From Armatimonadota bacterium (lineage in GTDB: Bacteria; Armatimonadota; Zipacnadia; Zipacnadales; UBA11051), in assembly GCA_013178155.1 (NCBI GenBank), contig JABLXH010000015.1, positions 1 through 64,000 on the forward strand: a stretch of 64,000 nucleotides of DNA, given 5' to 3'. The notes under the pieces were generated by a model. It was given only the letters and a program-made list of their open reading frames with translations, searched no databases and had not been told where the DNA came from. How positions within the stretch are numbered: the first letter of the stretch is position 1; every line of letters starts with the position of its first letter. The translations under genes and the position numbers were made by a program. Below are positions 29,793 through 39,051 of this stretch, one piece after another.

Positions 29793-29848
29793 CTGCCATC
29801 TCCTTTCATGCGGGCCCGCAGGCCTGCCTTGGGGAATGCGACCTCGTC

Positions 29849-31129
29849 TCAGCTCTGTCTGATGTCCGACTGTTGCTCTCCACCCCCTGCCTCCCCCGGC
29901 GGCAGGTGCACGAACTCTAACTTCGCCACGAGCACCGTAGTCGCCTGCTCACTGACCGGCAGGCGCTTCAGCCGCAGGCACGGTCGCTGGCTCTCGTGCT
30001 CGCTGGGAAGCAGGTCTACCGCCCACTGGACCGGCTCCCCTGTGTTCAGCATTATAGCAGACTTCGGTTCGATTGCCAGAGGCTTGAGCTTGACGGCGTC
30101 ACAGACCGGATCGCCCACCAGGTGCACATAGAGCGTGTTGCCCCTTCGCGTCAGCAGCACGTCCCGGTTGTCCGTCAGATGAGAGCACGGCTCGACGTCC
30201 ACCAGGGCCTCCCTCACTCGCGCGTACCAGTCTCCGAGTCGCCGCAGCACCGCCCGTGCCCTGGTCGGGATGAGGCCCTGGGCTGTGGGCCCCACGTTCA
30301 GCAGGTAGTTGGCTCCCCGGGCCAGGTACCTGGTCATGCTGCGCTGCAGGTGCCGGTCCGTGTAGTAATCCTCGTCCTCACGATACCCCCAGCTCTCCAC
30401 GCCCACTGACTGGCAGGCTTCGGTGGGTCGGTCGAAGGGCTGGGCTGGGTCGCCCTCCGTACCTGACTCGCGCTCGGGCGTGCCGAAGTCGCCCTCGTCA
30501 AAGCCCCGGTTATTGATGACCGCCGCCGGCTGCAACTCGCGGATCATGGCGTTGACCGAGGGGTCCCCGTGCTCGGGCACATTCATGTCCCACCAGAAGG
30601 CATGGATGGGCCCGTAGTTGGTGCACAGCTCTCGCACCTGCCCGCGCAAGAAATCCATGTAGGCGTCCCAGTCGGGTTGGTCGCCGGGCTTGGGACGGGG
30701 CAGTTCGTGGTGGCGGCCCTGGTTGGGGTAGTTCGGGTGGTGCCAGTCAACGATGGAGTAGTACAGTCCGAGCGGGAAGTCCCTGCGGTGGCAAGCCTCG
30801 GCCAGCATCCCCACGATGTCGCGCCCGTAGGGTGTGTGCATCGTGTTGTAGTCGGTCAGCTTCGTGTCCCACAGGCAGAAGCCGTCGTGGTGCTTGGTGG
30901 TGAAGACGAGGTACTCCATCCCCACCTCCTCCGCGAGGTCCAGCCACTCTTCCGGATCGAAGGCCGTGGGATTCCACTGCTCGCGCAGGTTCTGGTACTC
31001 CACGGCGGGCACCCGCCGGCGCCACTGCTCCTGCTCGTGCCAGCCGTGCAGAGCATACAGCCCCCAGTGAATGAAGAGCCCAAAGCGCTTCCGGAAGAAC
31101 CAGTCGCGGGCATCACCGAAGCGACGCAT
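29849..31129 (-). CDS. Alpha-L-fucosidase, GH29
   Basis: KRFGLFIHWGLYAL; FTTKHHDGFCLWDTKLTDYN; GPIHAFWWDMN. Confidence 0.92.
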   Translation of the reverse strand: MRRFGDARDWFFRKRFGLFIHWGLYALHGWHEQEQWRRRVPAVEYQNLREQWNPTAFDPEEWLDLAEEVGMEYLVFTTKHHDGFCLWDTKLTDYNTMHTPYGRDIVGMLAEACHRRDFPLGLYYSIVDWHHPNYPNQGRHHELPRPKPGDQPDWDAYMDFLRGQVRELCTNYGPIHAFWWDMNVPEHGDPSVNAMIRELQPAAVINNRGFDEGDFGTPERESGTEGDPAQPFDRPTEACQSVGVESWGYREDEDYYTDRHLQRSMTRYLARGANYLLNVGPTAQGLIPTRARAVLRRLGDWYARVREALVDVEPCSHLTDNRDVLLTRRGNTLYVHLVGDPVCDAVKLKPLAIEPKSAIMLNTGEPVQWAVDLLPSEHESQRPCLRLKRLPVSEQATTVLVAKLEFVHLPPGEAGGGEQQSDIRQS

Positions 31130-31253
31130 CTTGTCACCTCGCAAGCAGGGGGCACAGCATATCGCCCTAGGGAGGGGCGTCACCATTTCATTGCCCCCGC
31201 ACTCTGCACCTGCCCGGTATTCCGCAGGAACAAAGGAGGAAGAACAGGCGTCG

Positions 31254-31304
31254 ATGAGGAAGAAACCAACCGTGATCGTGACCGCGGACCTTGACAATAG
31301 CTGA
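31254..31304 (+). CDS. Possible 16-codon leader peptide MRKKPTVIVTADLDNS
   Basis: ATG preceded by AAAGGAGGAA; ends 18 nt before the ATG of the prepilin-like gene. Confidence 0.3.
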   Translation: MRKKPTVIVTADLDNS

Positions 31305-31322
31305 AAGGAGTGACGTACAGGC

Positions 31323-31976
31323 ATGAGTCGCAGAGGCTTCACTTTGATCGAGCTTCTGGTAGTGATCGCCATCATCGCCATTCTCGCGGCCATCTTGTTC
31401 CCAGTGTTCGCGAAGGCTCGCGAGAAGGCAAGGCAGGCATCCTGTGCCTCCAACGTCAAGCAGATCTCACTCGGCTTGCTCATGTACGCGCAAGACTACG
31501 ACGACCGCTTCATGAACGTTCGCCAGGGACCAGGGGGTTGGGTGCAAAACGTCCAGCCCTACACCAAGAACTGGCAGCTATTCACCTGTCCCAGCATTGA
31601 CGCCTACCTGCGGACCTGTGGCCCGGCCACGAGCCACGGCAACGCCGCCGCGGCGCCGGCCTCCAATCCGTTGGGAGTGGGGGTCTTTGAGGGCGGTTAC
31701 ATGATGTGTGGCTGGGAGATCTGCTGCTGGCCCGGCCCCAAGCTCTCGGTGTTCTCTCGTCCGGCCGAGACCTATCTGATTGTCGAGGGGGACTGCATGG
31801 GAGCCTACTGGGGCGCCTTTGTCACCGATGGCGCGCCGTGGAGCCACCACAAGTACCGCCACAACGACGGCCTGAATGTGGGCTATGTTGACGGGCACGT
31901 CAAGTGGACCAACAAGACCAAGGCCGAGTACAACACGACGAATGGTGTCGTGAACTACTCGCTGCCAGGGTACTAG
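31323..31976 (+). CDS. Prepilin-like DUF1559 / H-X9-DG protein
   Basis: Type IV methylation motif [41 protein letters not shown]-term [26 protein letters not shown]. Confidence 0.9.
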   Translation: MSRRGFTLIELLVVIAIIAILAAILFPVFAKAREKARQASCASNVKQISLGLLMYAQDYDDRFMNVRQGPGGWVQNVQPYTKNWQLFTCPSIDAYLRTCGPATSHGNAAAAPASNPLGVGVFEGGYMMCGWEICCWPGPKLSVFSRPAETYLIVEGDCMGAYWGAFVTDGAPWSHHKYRHNDGLNVGYVDGHVKWTNKTKAEYNTTNGVVNYSLPGY

Positions 31977-32028
31977 TCAGACTTAAGACGTATGCCGACT
32001 GCCGTGACGACACGCGGGCACGATCACC

Positions 32029-32059
32029 AACGCCGCGAGGGAGCTACCCTCGCGGCGTT
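32029..32059 (+). terminator. 13-bp perfect hairpin
   Basis: AACGCCGCGAGGG-agcta-CCCTCGCGGCGTT downstream of the prepilin-like gene. Confidence 0.65.
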
Positions 32060-32081
32060 GTACTTCGCCCCGAACTATGCC

Positions 32082-33032
32082 CTAACGTACCAGGCCGCGC
32101 AGATACCGCGCATAGCCTTCGTACAGCTCGCGTTGCGCTGGACCGCGCTGCGGGCTCATGTAGTGGCTGAACTCAAAGATGACAAAGCGCTGCACATGCG
32201 GCTGCTGCCCGCGTAGTTGCTCGATGACCTCGGCGATAGGTGCGGGTGACCACTGGCGGGGGATGCGGAAGACCTCCAGGTCCGACCAGAAACGCGTGTT
32301 GCTGGCCCGGCAGGCCTCGGCCATGGCTGCGAAGTAGGGCACCACGTTCTCCGGCGTGAGGTCGCGGTCGCAGCCGACGCCGTCCTGCAGCATCAGGATG
32401 TCCACCTTGACCTTCGCCAGGATCTTGGTCCAGGCCTCGCGGAAGGCCTCCGGAGTCGGCTGCAGGCCGAAGTAGGGGGCGATGCCCACGGGCTTGCCGG
32501 GCGTGCGGGCATGGCACCAGGCGGCCGTGGCGGCGTAGGTCTTGACCACCGGGCTGGTGATATGGGGGCAGTTGGAGGCCTCCTGGGGAATGTACCAACC
32601 GTAGAAGGCCGGGCAGTCACCGTACCGCGCCAGTAGCTCCTCGGCCATGCGGAGGTTGGCCTCGGTCATCTTCTCGGCCGTGCCCCAACCGCTATGTAGC
32701 CCCAGAAAGACCCGCATCCGCCGCTGCGCCGCCTGGTCCAGGACGGTCCGCACGGCATCGGTCTCCGCTGCGCCGGGGAAAGGCTCGAAGGCCTGCGAGG
32801 GGTAGAAGGCCTTCCCATCAGCTCCACAGTACTGGATGAGGATGATCTCCAGCCCCACGTCCCGCATGGAGTTGAGTTCCTGGCTCCACTGCTCCTCCGT
32901 CCATGCCAGCATGGCGCCATTCAGTTGCAGAAACGTCCCCTCAAAGCGCGGCGGCGCGGCAGCGGCTTGCGAGGTCAAGGCAATCACCCCGAGGGAGAGG
33001 AGGAGTAGGATGGTTCTGTGATGGGTGGGCAT
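32082..33032 (-). CDS. Secreted DUF4434-type protein
   Basis: Signal peptide; FLQLNGAMLAWTEEQWSQELNSMRDVGLEIILIQYCG; FYGWYIPQEASNCP. Confidence 0.7.
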   Translation of the reverse strand: MPTHHRTILLLLSLGVIALTSQAAAAPPRFEGTFLQLNGAMLAWTEEQWSQELNSMRDVGLEIILIQYCGADGKAFYPSQAFEPFPGAAETDAVRTVLDQAAQRRMRVFLGLHSGWGTAEKMTEANLRMAEELLARYGDCPAFYGWYIPQEASNCPHITSPVVKTYAATAAWCHARTPGKPVGIAPYFGLQPTPEAFREAWTKILAKVKVDILMLQDGVGCDRDLTPENVVPYFAAMAEACRASNTRFWSDLEVFRIPRQWSPAPIAEVIEQLRGQQPHVQRFVIFEFSHYMSPQRGPAQRELYEGYARYLRGLVR

Positions 33033-33104
33033 GGTGCAGAGCCTTGGGCTGACGAACGCGGGACGACCCGTCCCTGCCAACGGCGTCCGCAGTGGCTGGA
33101 GGTA

Positions 33105-34247
33105 TCACCAATCGATCTCCGGCACTTCCACCAGCCCCCCGCCCGACCTCATGCTTTCGGCCCCCGCGCAGCCGGCGGCGACACTCATGCGGCCCGCAAT
33201 GGGGGTCGCCAGGGGCTCCTTGCCCTCGATGACCATGTCCAGGAAGTCCTCGGTGATGACCGGGTCGGCGCCGCCGTGGCCGCCCATGGCCGGACGGATC
33301 TCGTAGGTGCGGTCGGCCAGCTCTTTCCAGGTGTGCGCCCGGCGCATCTTCACCCAGACCTTGTTCTCCGGCTCGGAGTTCTCCACCCGCCCCTCGGTGC
33401 CGATGACCACGTAGTTGCGGTGGTAATCCGGGGTGAAGTGGCACTGCAGGTAGCTGGCCTTGATACCGCCGTCCAGCTCCATGATCATCACATTGTTGTC
33501 CTCGACATCCACCTCCTGACGGAAGCAGCACTGGTTGCGCGGGCAATCGGGGTCAGCCGCTTCCCAGCAGGTGTCCTGGAGTTCGCAGTCGGGACAGCGC
33601 AAGTCGTTGGGCCTGTCGCCACCGAACATGTCGAGGCTGCCGAAGGCTGCGACCTTCCTGGTGTACTGCCCGGTCAGCCAATGGATCATGTCCAGGTCAT
33701 GGCTGCCCTTCTGGAGCAGCAGGGAGTAGCTGCCCCGGCGGGTGGCGTGCCAGTCTTGGTAGTAGAAGGTGCGCCCATACCCCACGAAGTGCCGGCACCA
33801 GACGGCCTTCGGCTCGCCGATGGTCCCGGTGTCAATGATCTCCTTCATCACCCGGAAGATGTTCATATACCGCATGTTGAAGCCGACCATCAGGTGCTTG
33901 CCCGAGGCTTTCCAGGTACGCAGGATGTGGTCACATCCGGCGGTGGAGATGGCCAGGGGCTTCTCGCAGAATACGTGCTTGCCGGCCTCCAGCGCCGCAC
34001 ACGCGTGCTCCTCGTGGACGAAGTCCGGCGAGGTGACGGCGATGGCGTCCACGTCGTCGCGGTCCAGCAGTTCGCGGTACTCCTTGGTGACAAACACGTC
34101 GTCGCCCATGCGGCGGCGGAAGTCCGCCAGGGCCGCATCGCTGACATCCGCTCCTCCGACGACCATGGCGCGCTTGTTGTCGCGCCAGTTGTTGGCGATG
34201 CCTCCGCGTCCGCAGACGCCGATCACCCCGATGCGTAGCTTGCCCAA
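33105..34247 (-). CDS. Gfo/Idh/MocA-family oxidoreductase
   Basis: LRIGVIGVCGRGG; CEKPLAISTAGC; TTG start 34247 preceded by AAGGAGG. Confidence 0.88.
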   Translation of the reverse strand: MGKLRIGVIGVCGRGGIANNWRDNKRAMVVGGADVSDAALADFRRRMGDDVFVTKEYRELLDRDDVDAIAVTSPDFVHEEHACAALEAGKHVFCEKPLAISTAGCDHILRTWKASGKHLMVGFNMRYMNIFRVMKEIIDTGTIGEPKAVWCRHFVGYGRTFYYQDWHATRRGSYSLLLQKGSHDLDMIHWLTGQYTRKVAAFGSLDMFGGDRPNDLRCPDCELQDTCWEAADPDCPRNQCCFRQEVDVEDNNVMIMELDGGIKASYLQCHFTPDYHRNYVVIGTEGRVENSEPENKVWVKMRRAHTWKELADRTYEIRPAMGGHGGADPVITEDFLDMVIEGKEPLATPIAGRMSVAAGCAGAESMRSGGGLVEVPEIDW

Positions 34248-34367
34248 GTGCAGCAACCTCCTTACGTACGGCTCGACATGATGCCGGGCAGTTCGCTGCC
34301 AGTGCCGCCGGACCTGCCCGGAGTATTGCCTCTTGCCTGCGGTTAGTGTATCCTCCGCCCACAAGGG

Positions 34368-36635
34368 GTGCCACTAGCCGCAATGACCACACTCTCGCGC
34401 CAGCAGACTGCTCACGCCCTGCGCCACTTCAACATTTGTGGGAGCCTCTGGGCTATCTATGGGCCCAACGCGACCGCCGCTGGAGCCATCTTCTCGGGTC
34501 TGGCGCTCCACATGGGCCTCACCGAGGCGCAAATCGCGTTCCTCGTCAGTCTTTCGAGCCTGGCCGGGGCCTGGCAGCTCTTCAGCTTCTACGTCACCCG
34601 TGGCGTGCGCAGCAAGGCCCGCTTCATGATGGTCTTTGGGGCCCTGGAGATCACCTTCGCCAGTGCGGTCGTGCTCGTCTACTACCTGCCGCCGGCCTGG
34701 CGCTTTCCCCTGACGGCAGTGTTGCTCATCGGCGCCTATGTCCTGGGGAACACCAACAGCCCGCTGTTTGCCAACTGGTTCTCCAACGTGCTGCCGGAGG
34801 ACACGCGCGCCAGTTTCCTCGGACGCCGCTGGTTCATCATCACCCTGGTGAGCATGGTGTACCTGTATGCGGCCAGCCGCTGGCTGGACTTCATGGGCAA
34901 GACCCACGAGGCCTTCATGACGGTCTTTTTCGTGGGCTGGATCACCGGCATCATGGGCTATGGGATGCTCATGCTCACGCCTCATCCCGAACTGGCCGAG
35001 GCCGAACGCCGCGGCTTTGCCCGCAGCCTGCTGGCGCCCTTCCGCAACCGGGCCTTCGTCCGGCTTTCGGTGTATCAGTTCACGCGCACCATGTCCTACA
35101 TGCTTGCTGGCGCCTTCTATGGCGTCTACATGATCAAGTACCTGGAGCTAAGCTACAGCCAGATCGCCATCTACACTAACATCACGCTGTTCATGATGGT
35201 GGTCGGGTACCTGGCCGTCGGCAACCTGGCCCAACGGTACGGCAGCAAGCCCATCTTGCAGTTGCTCATTGTCCCGGCGCTGGCCGTGCCCGCCCTCTTC
35301 GCCCTGACCACCGGCGACAACTACCGGCTGCTCCTGCCCATTGCCTCCTTCATCAACGGCCTGTGCATCGCGGGGCTGGACATCGCAGTGAGCACCCTGC
35401 TGTACAAGACCCTCCCCGGCGGTGAGGAGAACAGCGTCTACTTCGCCAACTGGAACAGCATCATCTCGGCCGCTGCGGCCTTCGGCCCCTTTGTGGGCGG
35501 CCTGCTCAAAACCTACCTGCCCGCCACTATGGTCGTGGCCGGGGTGGAGCTCAGCAACCTGCGGGTCATCTTCGCTCTGGCGACCGCCGTCTCGCTGATC
35601 CCTCTGGTGCTGTCGGCCTTCCTCCAGGAGGGCGAGGCCATCTCGCCCATCTACGTGCTTGGGCAGTTCCGTGGCAATCTGTTGTCGCTGGCCTACAACT
35701 ACGGCCTGTTCACGATGGCCCGCAGCCATGAACTGCGGGCCGAGGCGCTGCTGCGCCTGGGGCGCACGCGGTCCCCACTGGCCGTGGATCGGCTCCTGCG
35801 CGGCCTCAACGATGTCAGCCACGAGGTACGCGCCAAGGCCGCCCGCGCTCTTGGTGAAGGCCGCTTTGCCGAGGCGGTCGAGCCGTTGACCCGGGAACTA
35901 CTGGACAAGGAGTCTGACATCCGCCCCGAGGCCGCCGAGGCGCTTGGCAAGATTGGGGCCGCTCCGGCGGTGCTGCTGGAGGCCCTGCGCGATGAGGACA
36001 ACCGTGTCCGCGTCAGCGCCGCTGTCGCCCTGGGCGAGCTGCACACACCGGAGGCCCAGGAGGCGCTGCTGGAGGCCCTGCGCGGCGAGTTCGACCGGAA
36101 CCTGTTCCCCACCCTGGTGGATGCCGCGAGTCGCGACGGCGACCTGCGGCTGCTGTTGCCGGCCCTGGAGGGGTTGACCAAACTGCATGCGCCTATCGTC
36201 CGCCTGCAGGTGATCAACGGGATCTGTCGTGTGCTGGGCGAAAAGAACCACTACTATCGGCTGGCGACAGCCGATGAGCTGACGCAGGGGCGCATGCGCG
36301 AGAAGATGATGGAGCGCATCCGCCGGCTGCTGAGCCGCTCGCGCTACGGCAACGAGGAGCAGAAGCAAGCCCTGGCGGACCTTGGTGTGCGTCTGGAGGC
36401 AGCGCTTGACCGCGATGACCTGGACACCTTCGCCGGGCTGGCCCTGGAGGTGGCGGGGATCGTGCGGCAACTGGACCTTGACCGCCCCATTCCGCACCAC
36501 GCCGCCCTGGCGATCCAGCACTACCTGGCGCACATCGCGGACGACACGCCGCCTGATGAGGTGATCGTCTTCCTGGTCACGCTGCTGACAGCCCTGGCCC
36601 GCGGCGTGGCCGAACCCACCCCGGCGCGGACCTGA
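34368..36635 (+). CDS. MFS-type transporter fused to C-terminal HEAT-like repeats
   Basis: About 12 hydrophobic segments, then DVSHEVRAKAARALGEGRF...DIRPEAAEALGKIGAAPAVLLEALRDEDNRVRVSAAVALGEL. Confidence 0.8.
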   Translation: MPLAAMTTLSRQQTAHALRHFNICGSLWAIYGPNATAAGAIFSGLALHMGLTEAQIAFLVSLSSLAGAWQLFSFYVTRGVRSKARFMMVFGALEITFASAVVLVYYLPPAWRFPLTAVLLIGAYVLGNTNSPLFANWFSNVLPEDTRASFLGRRWFIITLVSMVYLYAASRWLDFMGKTHEAFMTVFFVGWITGIMGYGMLMLTPHPELAEAERRGFARSLLAPFRNRAFVRLSVYQFTRTMSYMLAGAFYGVYMIKYLELSYSQIAIYTNITLFMMVVGYLAVGNLAQRYGSKPILQLLIVPALAVPALFALTTGDNYRLLLPIASFINGLCIAGLDIAVSTLLYKTLPGGEENSVYFANWNSIISAAAAFGPFVGGLLKTYLPATMVVAGVELSNLRVIFALATAVSLIPLVLSAFLQEGEAISPIYVLGQFRGNLLSLAYNYGLFTMARSHELRAEALLRLGRTRSPLAVDRLLRGLNDVSHEVRAKAARALGEGRFAEAVEPLTRELLDKESDIRPEAAEALGKIGAAPAVLLEALRDEDNRVRVSAAVALGELHTPEAQEALLEALRGEFDRNLFPTLVDAASRDGDLRLLLPALEGLTKLHAPIVRLQVINGICRVLGEKNHYYRLATADELTQGRMREKMMERIRRLLSRSRYGNEEQKQALADLGVRLEAALDRDDLDTFAGLALEVAGIVRQLDLDRPIPHHAALAIQHYLAHIADDTPPDEVIVFLVTLLTALARGVAEPTPART

Positions 36636-36699
36636 CGTACCGGGTCCCGACAATGCTTTACACCGGCGCGCGGGTCTGCTATACTTCCTGCCCCGGAGT

Positions 36700-36775
36700 G
36701 CGCGCTTAGTTCAGTGGCTAGAACGCTACCTTGACACGGTAGAGGCCGGTGGTTCAATTCCACCAGCGCGCACCA
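36700..36775 (+). tRNA. tRNA-Val (anticodon GAC), CCA encoded
   Basis: Acceptor GCGCGCT/AGCGCGC, anticodon arm CTACC-TTGACAC-GGTAG, T-arm GGTGG-TTCAATT-CCACC, 3' ACCA. Confidence 0.95.
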
Positions 36776-36898
36776 TCCAGAGACTACCGCCGGCAGGAGG
36801 CAGACGGTGTCCGCACATTCAGGAGCCGTTGTGCGCTGCACTACGCCGGTCGCATAGCGCGGCCGCCTTCCCAAGGCGTCTCATACCTGGTCGTAACC

Positions 36899-36931
36899 CG
36901 CCGCGTCGGAAGCATCACGACGCGGCGTTTT
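36899..36931 (+). terminator. Intrinsic terminator between tRNA-Val and thrS
   Basis: CGCCGCGTCG-gaagcatca-CGACGCGGCG-TTTT. Confidence 0.75.
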
Positions 36932-36964
36932 GCTGTGTAAGGTCATCGCGAAGGAGAGCTCACC

Positions 36965-38959
36965 ATGAGCGACGAGATCACCTTGACACTCCCGGACGGG
37001 TCAGAGAAGCGGGTCGCGGCGGGCACGACTCCCCTGCAGGTGGCCGAGCAGATCGGCCCGCGCCTGGCCCAGGCGGCCGTGGCGGCCAAGCTCAACGGAG
37101 CGGTGATCGGACTGGGCACTCCGCTGCAGCAGGGCGGCGAGTTCTCCATCCTGACCTTCAAGGACCCCGAAGGGCGGGACGTCTATTGGCACTCAGCGGC
37201 CCATGTCATGGCTGACGCCGTCGTGCGCCTTTTCCCGCAGGCCAAGCCCACCATCGGCCCCGCCATCGAGGAGGGCTTCTATTACGATTTCCACATGGAC
37301 CGACCCTTCACCGACGATGACCTGGCGCGCATTGAGGCCGAGATGCAGCGCATTGTCGCTGCCGATGAGCCCTTCACCTGCGCCTATCTGAGCGCTGCCG
37401 AGGCCCGGCGGCGGTACGAGGCCCTGGGCAATGAGTACAAGACCGAACTGGTGGCCGACATCGTGGCTCTGGAGAACGGCCTGGAGCCCCCCCGGGGGCG
37501 AGAAGCTATCGAACGGTTCGAGGCGGAGCACGAACGCGAGTACGAGCAGGTTCGGGTCAGCATCTACGACCACGGCCAGTTCAGCGACCTCTGCCGCGGC
37601 CCCCATATCCCTTCCACCGGCCGCCTGAAAGCGTTCAAGCTTACCTCCACCTCGGGGGCCTACTGGCGCGGGTCAGAGATGAACCCAATGCTGCAGCGCA
37701 TCTATGGCATTGCTTACCCCGACCAGAAGCTTCTCGACGAGTACCTGGAAAGACTGGAGCAGGCCAGACAGCGCGACCACCGCAAGCTCGGGCGCGAACT
37801 GGATCTGTTCTCCTTCCACGAGGAGGCCGGCGCGGGGCTGCCCTACTATCATCCCAAGGGCGCCATGCTGCGCTACCTGGTGACCGAGTTCGCAACCCGT
37901 GAACACCTCAAGCGAGGGTACCAGCTCCTGCGCACCCCCCACCTCATCAAATCAGACATCTGGTACATCTCCGGCCATGCCCAGCAGGGCTATCCGATGT
38001 ACTATACCGAGATTGAGGGCCAGTCTTACGGCATCAAGCCCATGAACTGCCCGGGCCACATTCTCATCTACAAGACCCACAAGCGCTCCTACCGCGAACT
38101 GCCGCTGCGGTACTTCGAGCTGGGCACGGTCTACCGCCACGAGCGCAGCGGTGTGCTGCACGGTCTGCTGCGGGTGCGGGGGTTCACGCAGGACGACGCC
38201 CACATCTTCTGCACGCCTGGCCAGCTCAATGCCGAGATCATCGGGGTCATCGACTTCGCTGACTTCATGCTGCGGACGTTTGGCTTTGAGCACTTCCAGG
38301 TCTATCTGTCCACGCGGCCGGAGAAGTCCGTCGGCAGCGACGAGCAGTGGGAGATGGCCACTAACGCCCTCATCTCGGCGCTCAATGAGAAGGGCCTGGA
38401 GTTTGACATTGACGAGGGCGGCGGCGCCTTCTATGGGCCAAAGATCGACGTCAAGGTCCGCGACGCCATCGGCCGCATGTGGCAATGCGCCACCATCCAG
38501 TGCGACTTCACCCAGCCCGAGCGCTTTGATGTGACCTACGTCGGCGAGGACGGCCAGGAGCACCGCCCGGTGATGATCCACCGCGTCGTGCTGGCCGGCA
38601 TCGAGCGGTTCCTGGGTATCATGATCGAGAACTACGGCGGGGCCTTCCCCGTGTGGCTGGCGCCGGTGCAGGCCCGAGTGCTGCCCATCACCGACAAGCA
38701 ACTCGACTACGCCGCTGAGGTCACGCGCACCCTCCGTGATGCGGGCTTTCGGGTAGAGTTGGACGAGAGCAGCAGCACCCTCGGCGCCAAGATCCGCGAC
38801 GCCGAGCTGCAGAAGCTGCCCTACAGCCTCATCGTTGGCGCCAAGGAAGCCGAGGCCGGCACGGTGGCCGTGCGCCATCGCGAACAGGGCGACCTCGGCC
38901 CGGTACCCCTGGCGGACTTCATGGCGCGACTGGCCGAGGAGAACGCGCCGGGGAAGTAG
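36965..38959 (+). CDS. thrS: Threonyl-tRNA synthetase
   Basis: TGS domain, WHSAAHVMADAV, SIYDHGQFSDLCRGPH, MNCPGHILIYK, RVRGFTQDDAHIFC, anticodon-binding C-terminus. Confidence 0.98.
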   Translation: MSDEITLTLPDGSEKRVAAGTTPLQVAEQIGPRLAQAAVAAKLNGAVIGLGTPLQQGGEFSILTFKDPEGRDVYWHSAAHVMADAVVRLFPQAKPTIGPAIEEGFYYDFHMDRPFTDDDLARIEAEMQRIVAADEPFTCAYLSAAEARRRYEALGNEYKTELVADIVALENGLEPPRGREAIERFEAEHEREYEQVRVSIYDHGQFSDLCRGPHIPSTGRLKAFKLTSTSGAYWRGSEMNPMLQRIYGIAYPDQKLLDEYLERLEQARQRDHRKLGRELDLFSFHEEAGAGLPYYHPKGAMLRYLVTEFATREHLKRGYQLLRTPHLIKSDIWYISGHAQQGYPMYYTEIEGQSYGIKPMNCPGHILIYKTHKRSYRELPLRYFELGTVYRHERSGVLHGLLRVRGFTQDDAHIFCTPGQLNAEIIGVIDFADFMLRTFGFEHFQVYLSTRPEKSVGSDEQWEMATNALISALNEKGLEFDIDEGGGAFYGPKIDVKVRDAIGRMWQCATIQCDFTQPERFDVTYVGEDGQEHRPVMIHRVVLAGIERFLGIMIENYGGAFPVWLAPVQARVLPITDKQLDYAAEVTRTLRDAGFRVELDESSSTLGAKIRDAELQKLPYSLIVGAKEAEAGTVAVRHREQGDLGPVPLADFMARLAEENAPGK

Positions 38960-38980
38960 AAGTCCAAGCACCTCCGAATG

Positions 38981-39014
38981 GCAGCAGGGCGGCTAATTTA
39001 CACCGCCCCGCTGC
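38981..39014. terminator. Hairpin after thrS, shared with convergent AIPR-like gene
   Basis: GCAGC-a-GGGCGG-ctaatttaca-CCGCCC-c-GCTGC. Confidence 0.6.
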
Positions 39015-39051
39015 TTCGTCGACGGACGAGCGCGTAGAAGTGTTCTGCCTA

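Noticed and set aside
36776-36964. T-box riboswitch for thrS
   Set aside because: No TGGNACCGCG-like T-box sequence or specifier stem identifiable; only a terminator is supported.
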